In this document: one piece after another, positions 58,401-64,000 of the stretch
How the letters are laid out: each line of letters starts with the position of its first letter
How positions within the stretch are numbered: the first letter of the stretch is position 1
NCBI RefSeq assembly: GCF_009769165.1
Contig: NZ_CP043476.1
Coordinates: forward strand, 2,797,001-2,861,000
Direction: 5' to 3'
DNA: 64,000 bases
Origin: Xanthomonas hyacinthi
Lineage (GTDB): Bacteria; Pseudomonadota; Gammaproteobacteria; Xanthomonadales; Xanthomonadaceae
Translations under genes and position numbers: made by a program
The notes under the pieces: model-generated
Seen by the model: only the letters and a program-made list of their open reading frames with translations
Database searches by the model: none
Told to the model about the DNA's origin: nothing

Positions 58401-61400
58401 TGCGCTCTATGGCGGCGCCGGCGCGGACAAGCTCTGGGGCGGCGGCGGTAACGACCTGCTCGATGGCGGGACCGGCGCCGACATGTTGTCCGGCGAGACC
58501 GGCGACGACCGGTTGCTGGGCGGCGCGGGAGCGGACGAACTGTTCGGCGGCGAGGGCAACGACGTGCTGGCTGGCGGGGCGGACAACGACGTCCTGTGGG
58601 GCGGCCTGGGTGGCGATTCGCTCGATGGCGGCGATGGCGACGACACCCTCTCCGGCGAGGACGGTGCCGATGTGCTCGTCGGCGGAAACGGCGCCGACAC
58701 GCTTTCCGGTGGTGGCGACGCCGATACCCTCAGCGGCGGCGATGGCGCCGATATTCTGTCAGGAGGCGACGGCAACGACACCGTTTCCGGCGGAACGAAG
58801 AACGATCAACTGTATGGCGACGGTGGCGATGACGCCCTGGATGGCGGCGACGGCAACGACACCTTGTCCGGTGGCACGGGCAACGACACCTTGGTCGGCG
58901 GTGCGGGTAACGACAGCCTGTCCGGCGGTGTCGGCAACAACCGCTATCTGTTCGACCGCGGTTTCGGCGTCGACGTCGTCACGGTGACCGCCGGCGCGAT
59001 CGAGCGGATCACCTTCCAGGATGGATTGGGGGCGGAGGAACTGGCGTTCGCCAGATCCGGGGACGATCTGCTCGTCGAGGTCGTCGGCCAGCCGGATCGC
59101 CTCACGGTCGCCGGGTTCTTCGTCGCGGGCAGTCAGGCGGCCGTCTACAGCGCCGACGGCCAGGTCTACACCGCGTCCTCGTTCGCATCGGATTACATGC
59201 TGGGCGGACCGACGCGTGGCGGTTCCGGAAGCGATAGCCTGCAAGGCGCGAGCCAGGCGGGGCGGATCTACGGCATGGCCGGGGACGACACGCTGCGTGC
59301 GGGCAGTGGAGGCGATCTGCTGGATGGCGGCAGCGGCAACGACACGTTGACCGATGGGATCGGCAACGACGTGATGCTGGGCGGTACCGGCAACGACGTC
59401 ATCCATTTCGGTGCGCAAGGTCCCGCCGACGAGGTGGATATTGCCGATGGCGGCGCCGGCAACGACATCTACCATGTCGCCTGGTACTCGGGCGCCGATA
59501 CCATCAAGGGCCTGGGAGCGCCAGGCTCGGGCAGCGACCGCATCGTGCTGGACAATATCGCCAGCACGATGGTGAACAACTTCATCATCGCCGGGGACGA
59601 TCTGTACGTCATGGTTGGCCAGCAAGGCATGGAAAACATGCTGCGGCTCGAGGGCTTCCTGGCCCAGGGGGCGCCCGCGCATACGCTCGAGTTCTCAGAT
59701 GCGGTCACCATGGCCGCGGCCAATTTCAACAGGCAATCGTGGCAGGGAACGCAGGGCGACGATACCTACGAGGGCACTGCGGCTCCCGACCAGATCGTGG
59801 GGTATGCCGGAAATGACGTACTGTCAGGCGGGATGGGCGACGACCAGGTCAATGGCGGCGACGGAGACGACATCCTGCACGGAAATGCCGGAAACGACAT
59901 TCTGGTCGATGGCAAGGGGCTGGATGTCGTGTATGGGGACGACGGCAACGATGTCTTCCAGGTAGAGGTGGATGAGAGCGCGGACAGGTTTATCGGCGGT
60001 GCCGGAGACGACGCCTATTACTTCCGGCATAACTTTTCCTACATGCCGGGGGTGTCTTCCGCGCCGACCTTCCAGGTCGAAGAGTCGGCCGACGGGGGCG
60101 TGGATACCATCTACAGTATTTTCTACGACATCACGCTTGCGGCCAACGTCGAGAATCTGGTGGCCGAGCACAGCCGGTTCTCGTTTTTGCAGAACGGGCA
60201 GTACATTCCACGCAATCTGATCGGAAACGATCTGGCCAACACGATCAGCATCGCTGCTCCGACCGGTATCTACAGCCATCGCGGGCTGTCCTATCTGCTG
60301 GATGGAAAGGGCGGGGACGATGTGCTGAAGGGAAGCGACGCAAACGAGATCTACGTGGTGGACAGCCTGGGCGATGTCATCGTCGAGCCCACCGTTCCCG
60401 GGTACAACTCCATCGATACGGTCCGCGCCTCCATTTCCTACTCCCTCGAAGGTCTTCAGGGCATCGAGAACATCGAGTTGACCGCGGATGGCACGAGCGC
60501 CACGGGCGACGCGGGCAACAACAGGCTGGATGGCGCGATGGCGTATGGCGCCAACACCTTGATCGGCGGCGGCGGGGACGATGCCTATGCGATCGACTAT
60601 CTCGATACGATCGTCGAGGACGCGACGGGCGGTGTGGATACCGCGATCGTGATGCGCATGGAGTCGCGCAGTTTCACTGTGGCGGAAGGACGGAATGTAG
60701 AGATCTATCGGGTTGGCGAGGCTCTTTATGGAAACAATACCCTGAGGGGGAGCAGTGAAGCGAATATACTCATCGGAAACTCGTCGGGAAATTACCTCTA
60801 TGGTGGGGCGGGCAACGACGAGCTGCGTTCCGGCGGAAATTCGGGATCCGGCTACACCGATTTTTTGTCCGGCGATGAGGGGGACGACCTGCTTGTCTCG
60901 GGTTCCGGGCTCACCGGCTTGTCTGGGGGCAGGGGCGACGACGAAATAGTGCTGGCTATGGGGAAAGACAGTTTCTACTACGGTAGCGGTGACGGGCGCG
61001 ATCTGATCCGATTGGCGGATGCGAGTACGGAAAGCGGTTCTGGCACCATCCTGTTCTCCAGCGAGATACGTTCGCAGGATGTGATCTGGTCGCGCCAGGA
61101 GAACGATCTGATCCTCTCCTTCCAGGGTGCGGCATCGGATTCGATCACGGTCCGCAATTACTGGGCACAGAGCGATGCGGGCGACGTAGCGACGGGCGTG
61201 ATCGATGAGTTCTATTTCCATAGCGATCGAACCACCCGCAAAGGCACGACGCTCGAGCAGTTGCGTAACGCGCCTCCGGTTGTGAACGTCAGCATGCTCT
61301 GGAGCTCGGCGGTGATCGGCTCCCAGTTCGCGTATACATTGCCCGCCGATACCTTTGTCGATGACCAGCCGCTCACGTATTCGGTGAGCAATCTGCCGGG

Positions 61401-63291
61401 ATGGCTGGCGTTCGACTCCGCCACTGCGACATTCTCGGGAACACCCGATTCCGCTTCGCAGTGGAGCTCGACATTGACACTCACCGCGACCGATCCACTG
61501 GGGCAGTCCGCCCAGGTACTGGTGTCGATCGATGTCATGAACCAGATCAACGGGACCTCGGCCGCCGACGCCCTGGTCGGCACGGATGCACCGGATATCA
61601 TGTATGGGCTGGCCGGCAACGACACCTTGAATGGTGGCCTGTCGGCCGACGAGATGTACGGCGGAATCGGCGACGATGTCTATACGGTGGATGCCTACCG
61701 GGATCGGGTCATTGAGTTCGCGGCCGAAGGCAACGATCTCGTGAATGCGTACATCGATTACGACCTGACAGCCAACGTGGAGCGGCTGACTTTGCTGGGA
61801 TCCGCCGAGTACGGCAACGGTAACGACCTCGATAACGTCATCACCGGCAACGCCTCCGCCAATGTCCTGACGGGAGGCGACGGCAACGATACCTTGCTCG
61901 GCAACAACGGCGATGACGACATCGAAGGCGGGTCAGGCAACGACACGTTGAATGGTGGGGCCGGTTCCGATTACATGCGTGGCGGGGAAGGCAACGACAC
62001 CTACGTGGTCGCAAGCGCAGGCGATGTCGTCGAGGAATGGGCGTCGCAGGGTGTCGATACCGTCCAGTCCTCGATCGGCTATACGCTGGCCGACAATGTG
62101 GAAAACCTGACGTTGACCGGCAGCAGCGGTTTGGCTGGCTCTGGAAACGGCGGTGACAACGTCCTGACCGGCAACAGCGGCGCCAACACCCTCACCGGAT
62201 ACGAGGGCAACGACACCCTCGATGGCGGAGCCGGGAACGACACTATGCTGGGCGGCGTGGGCGACGATACCTACATGGTCGGAGCGACCGGAGACATCGT
62301 CACCGAACGCGTTGACGAAGGCATGGATACCGTGCTGTCCGCCATAAGCTACACGTTGGGCTCCAATGTCGAGAATCTCAGTCTGTCCGGGACTTCGGCG
62401 ATCAACGGCACTGGCAATGCCATTGTCAATCTTCTGGTCGGAAACAGTGGCAACAACGCGCTATCGGCGCTCGGCGGAAACGACACCTTGGACGGCAGGT
62501 CCGGCACGGATACGCTGACGGGCGGGGTCGGCGATGATGTCTATCTGTTTGGACGGACATACGGAGCCGACACGGTGGTCGAGAACGATTCCTCGGCTGG
62601 GAATGCTGACGTCGCCAGCTTCGTTACGGGCGTCGCGTATGACCAGCTATGGTTCAGGCGGCCCTCCAGCAGCAATAATCTTGAGATATCCATCATCGGT
62701 ACATCGGACAAGCTGACGATCAAGGATTGGTATCTTGGCGAGCAATACCGTGTAGAAAGTATCCGGACCCAGGATGGCGGGAAAGTGTTGTATGCCGCCG
62801 ACGTTCAGGCACTTGTCAACGCCATGGCTGGGACGACAGCACCTTCTCAGGGGCAGACTACGCTTTCGGCCAAGCAACGTGCAGCGCTTGATCCGGTCTT
62901 TTCACAGACTTGGCGCGAGCAATCCACGGTTGCGCAGACGCTCAGTTCGAGCCTTGATACGGGAGTCGTCGCGCATCATGCATCCGCCATCGCAATGGAA
63001 GGCGGGTCAATGCAGGGCTTGTCCACGGATGCAGGCCAGGGGCGGCGCTACCGACAGGGAAGTCTGAAAATCGACTCATCTGGCAAATACGACGTTGATT
63101 CCTGGAAATCGGTCATGGCCGGCGGGTCGGGGCTGCGAAGTGTATCGGACTATCAGTACAATGGGATGATGTCGGTGCCGATATCAGAGAGCCGCAGGCT
63201 CATTCATGCGATGGCCATCGCCGATAGTTTTGAGTCTGGAGTATTCCATAGGGCAGATCATGGGTTGCAGCCGGATATTCTGATGCGGTGA
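55477..63291 (+). CDS. Giant RTX exoprotein with N-terminal class-3 lipase domain
   Basis: A 2604-residue type I-secreted protein. Residues 1-300 form an alpha/beta-hydrolase of the lipase class 3 kind: oxyanion loop VIAYAGTTGE (about 64-73) and nucleophile elbow TGHSLGGGLAS with Ser122. Nonapeptide RTX calcium repeats (GGxGxDxLx, e.g. GGAGDDRLDGGAGDDLILGG) come in blocks near residues 447-490, 588-660, 715-1160, 1265-1335, 1428-1510 and 2038-2360. Segments of the haemolysin-repeat-related type (DLILSFQGAASDSITVRNYW) and a cadherin-like Ig domain (about 1930-2025, TYSVSNLPGWLAFDSATATF) intervene. The C-terminal 130 residues lack repeats and should hold the secretion signal. ATG 55477 has GAGG 10 bases upstream. 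Likely role: secreted or contact-acting lipase/phospholipase toxin. Confidence 0.9.
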   Translation: MDFSKTQLDYAQLSANVYGAKSSVRSELNTLQLPNGWNMIGERISPTGFMAKAYRNAATGEVVIAYAGTTGEDGAALNDWVTGNIPAGVGAFSQAYEAIAFYLEVLKLPGVDPAKTSFTGHSLGGGLASLMAVYFDKKAVVFDQAPFELSAATFTYVAYQAALELAGYTIPQEFYDYDQLDYSERKSNVQQVVVAGEVLSYVTGNGFKINDGNPLLIDPEAESLFGWGGSVGADFTKAVDLHSMTLLAGFMKSEVFIEAAKNFKELLPRIFDGAYKNIAPTSRVISTLLELLVQRQIAGEASLDALAADLAKIVGTDLRGADGSFSVHENGDDKQINLAAALIDVVLAGLYQQANGRTPQKGFTGLLAEVLTRADGYVGFDAKALGKQANPGIQSLSQYVSAKTKDMAFDASLLEKARWGVQDGGAMHYVGSELDARSDVVIALSGNNTIATGGGDDLVLGGKGNDDISGGSGNDRLYGGAGTDHYRFYSNDSVLATIDRIYDSGGDGVLYVDDVAVTAGARLSETTWQDATGNLTLTWVPEPVGSLIVKNLVTGDTIYVEKWSNTQFGITLSGEVPVVTSPAVINLTDNADAYGEFGANDANDVVIGLAGNDGIEGGAGDDRLDGGAGDDLILGGSGDDHLYGGAGNDFIVDGSEQADMRPWTSQEQAAVDNEIQQSLGDGTIVARGAGWYIVQGGALDGVNGLKWNYLDPDARPSGNDVIDAGDGDDYVLAGEGDDIVVGGAGADAINGGHGHDILYGGDGNDTIVGDPRGVASSRGLLTFTVSAAAEINGNDIIDAGDGDDVVIGSGGNDIIHGGLGNDNLQGFAYGETKDADDPDADYIDGGDGNDTIGGGDGNDTLFGGSGNDVMAGDDAKVPLANHGDDLMDGGAGDDLLEGFGGNDTLLGGDGVDTLLGDSLAIDAAAHGDDILKGGAGDDIAAGMGGSDVIYGDDGDDQLIGDANPSEIALQYHGDDALYGGAGADKLWGGGGNDLLDGGTGADMLSGETGDDRLLGGAGADELFGGEGNDVLAGGADNDVLWGGLGGDSLDGGDGDDTLSGEDGADVLVGGNGADTLSGGGDADTLSGGDGADILSGGDGNDTVSGGTKNDQLYGDGGDDALDGGDGNDTLSGGTGNDTLVGGAGNDSLSGGVGNNRYLFDRGFGVDVVTVTAGAIERITFQDGLGAEELAFARSGDDLLVEVVGQPDRLTVAGFFVAGSQAAVYSADGQVYTASSFASDYMLGGPTRGGSGSDSLQGASQAGRIYGMAGDDTLRAGSGGDLLDGGSGNDTLTDGIGNDVMLGGTGNDVIHFGAQGPADEVDIADGGAGNDIYHVAWYSGADTIKGLGAPGSGSDRIVLDNIASTMVNNFIIAGDDLYVMVGQQGMENMLRLEGFLAQGAPAHTLEFSDAVTMAAANFNRQSWQGTQGDDTYEGTAAPDQIVGYAGNDVLSGGMGDDQVNGGDGDDILHGNAGNDILVDGKGLDVVYGDDGNDVFQVEVDESADRFIGGAGDDAYYFRHNFSYMPGVSSAPTFQVEESADGGVDTIYSIFYDITLAANVENLVAEHSRFSFLQNGQYIPRNLIGNDLANTISIAAPTGIYSHRGLSYLLDGKGGDDVLKGSDANEIYVVDSLGDVIVEPTVPGYNSIDTVRASISYSLEGLQGIENIELTADGTSATGDAGNNRLDGAMAYGANTLIGGGGDDAYAIDYLDTIVEDATGGVDTAIVMRMESRSFTVAEGRNVEIYRVGEALYGNNTLRGSSEANILIGNSSGNYLYGGAGNDELRSGGNSGSGYTDFLSGDEGDDLLVSGSGLTGLSGGRGDDEIVLAMGKDSFYYGSGDGRDLIRLADASTESGSGTILFSSEIRSQDVIWSRQENDLILSFQGAASDSITVRNYWAQSDAGDVATGVIDEFYFHSDRTTRKGTTLEQLRNAPPVVNVSMLWSSAVIGSQFAYTLPADTFVDDQPLTYSVSNLPGWLAFDSATATFSGTPDSASQWSSTLTLTATDPLGQSAQVLVSIDVMNQINGTSAADALVGTDAPDIMYGLAGNDTLNGGLSADEMYGGIGDDVYTVDAYRDRVIEFAAEGNDLVNAYIDYDLTANVERLTLLGSAEYGNGNDLDNVITGNASANVLTGGDGNDTLLGNNGDDDIEGGSGNDTLNGGAGSDYMRGGEGNDTYVVASAGDVVEEWASQGVDTVQSSIGYTLADNVENLTLTGSSGLAGSGNGGDNVLTGNSGANTLTGYEGNDTLDGGAGNDTMLGGVGDDTYMVGATGDIVTERVDEGMDTVLSAISYTLGSNVENLSLSGTSAINGTGNAIVNLLVGNSGNNALSALGGNDTLDGRSGTDTLTGGVGDDVYLFGRTYGADTVVENDSSAGNADVASFVTGVAYDQLWFRRPSSSNNLEISIIGTSDKLTIKDWYLGEQYRVESIRTQDGGKVLYAADVQALVNAMAGTTAPSQGQTTLSAKQRAALDPVFSQTWREQSTVAQTLSSSLDTGVVAHHASAIAMEGGSMQGLSTDAGQGRRYRQGSLKIDSSGKYDVDSWKSVMAGGSGLRSVSDYQYNGMMSVPISESRRLIHAMAIADSFESGVFHRADHGLQPDILMR

Positions 63292-63301
63292 TCGGTGTGG
63301 G

Positions 63302-63330
63302 GCGGCGGTCGGACAGTCTCCGACCGCCGC
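63302..63330. terminator. Perfect 12-bp hairpin after the RTX gene
   Basis: GCGGCGGTCGGA (63302-63313) pairs perfectly with TCCGACCGCCGC (63319-63330) across a 5-base loop, 10 bases after the stop. It lacks a T-tract, so it may be a processing or partial termination structure. Confidence 0.65.
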
Positions 63331-63458
63331 GTTCGCGCAGTAGAACTTCCGTATTTATCATATGTATCTTCGCAGCGAGCACTGCTGGCCCCGGCTACTC
63401 ATCAAGCGTAATTTCGCCAATTTACATCGCAGCCTTCCCGTGCCTTTAGAATCGGCAT

Positions 63459-64000
63459 ATGGTCGATTCCAAAAATCCGTTTCTCTCGCTCCAGGCGATC
63501 GGCTGGCCCTGGCCCGGCATGCCGGAAGAACCGGCCTGGCTCGCGGCGATGGCCGCGCACCCGCTGGCGCGGCCGGCGCGGGTCAGCGAGCAGCACCGCA
63601 CCGGCTATGTGGTGGCCGATGCGGTGGACACCGGCTTCAAGGTCGAGTCGCTGCCGGAATGGCAGCGGCCGCGCTTCCCCAGCCACGAGCGCGCCGCGGT
63701 CGGCGACTGGGTGCTGCTGGAGGACGACAAGCGCATCGTGGCGCTGCTGCCGCGGCGCACCGCGATCAAGCGCGGCGCGGCCGGGGAGCACTATCACCAG
63801 CAGGTGATCGCGGCCAACATCGATACGGTGTTCATCGTCTGCGGCCTGGATGCGGACTTCAATCCGCGGCGCATCGAGCGCTACCTGCTGCTGGTCGGCG
63901 GCGGTGGCGCCGAGCCGGTGGTGATCCTGACCAAGGCCGATCTCACCGAGTACGCCGACGATGCGCTGGCGGTGCTGGAGGAGTTGGCCGCGCAGTCGAT
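63459..64000 (+). CDS. rsgA: Ribosome small-subunit-dependent GTPase A (partial, 5' end)
   Basis: The first 180 residues of RsgA, a circularly permuted GTPase that checks 30S maturation. The OB-fold region includes VSEQHRTGYVV and VGDWVLLEDDKRIVALLPRRT, then the interface segment QVIAANIDTVFIVCGLDADF. The base-recognition motif appears first, as expected for the permuted order (VVILTKADL). The P-loop and zinc region lie beyond the window. Confidence 0.93.
   Translation, partial: MVDSKNPFLSLQAIGWPWPGMPEEPAWLAAMAAHPLARPARVSEQHRTGYVVADAVDTGFKVESLPEWQRPRFPSHERAAVGDWVLLEDDKRIVALLPRRTAIKRGAAGEHYHQQVIAANIDTVFIVCGLDADFNPRRIERYLLLVGGGGAEPVVILTKADLTEYADDALAVLEELAAQS

Noticed and set aside
57239..58960. 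Regular short repeats resembling a CRISPR or minisatellite array
   Set aside because: They are the codons of RTX calcium-binding nonapeptides, with a clear 27-base period in frame and no spacer structure.

Overview
The window is high-GC DNA that reads like a Xanthomonas (Xanthomonadaceae) chromosome. Supporting signs are the formaldehyde operon frmR-frmA-gfa-fghA, paired periplasmic DsbA proteins beside cytochrome c4 and engB, a CGFS-glutaredoxin/rhodanese fusion, a GH12 endoglucanase, and four REP-like palindromes of the GTAGGAGCGGCTTCAGCCGC type. The assignment rests on gene content and recalled family resemblance; no search was run.

Layout. 0.3-12.5 kb is mostly core genome: TonB-dependent receptor, cytochrome c4/DsbA/DsbA/phosphodiesterase operon, engB, a metallo-beta-lactamase-fold enzyme with an AraC regulator, a VIT1/CCC1-type protein, gshA and a YciI protein. 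12.56-14.2 kb is a graveyard of broken genes: a 5'-truncated MpaB-like gene, an IS3 remnant, a LysR tail and an IS1595-like fragment. 14.2-28.5 kb returns to core functions: a two-component system, the formaldehyde operon, MocR/PhzF/EamA, DegV, a DsbA-like isomerase, GH12 and small envelope proteins.

28.9-38.7 kb is an accessory island with visibly lower GC. It looks like one operon: a Tat-exported small protein, a SelO-like pseudokinase, a HlyC-like acyltransferase, a Gly/Ser-rich small protein, a signal-peptide-bearing double retropepsin-like protein, and a cyclic beta-1,2-glucan-synthase-like GT84 protein. An intact IS30 element splits the last gene, and removing it with one copy of a 3-bp target duplication restores the frame exactly. 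The SelO-like/HlyC-like pair resembles in composition the MchC/MchD or MceJ/MceI enzymes that join siderophore-microcin C-termini to a glucosylated ligand. A glucan synthase in the same operon suggests a protein-glucan conjugate system. This is inference, but it is the best candidate here for an undescribed pathway.

39.2-48.6 kb is again core-like: SMI1/KNR4 protein, two amidohydrolases, DUF924, glutaredoxin-rhodanese, polysaccharide deacetylase, methyltransferase, SGNH hydrolase and an alanine-type aminotransferase. 49.0-63.3 kb is a type I secretion locus: ABC exporter with a degenerate C39-like domain, HlyD-type adaptor, three tandem lipoprotein genes alternating with two truncated copies of a toxin N-terminus, then a 2604-residue class-3-lipase/RTX protein. 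The arrangement resembles polymorphic toxin-immunity arrays with orphan modules, and the copies show recent duplication and mosaic recombination. rsgA starts at the right edge and runs off the window.
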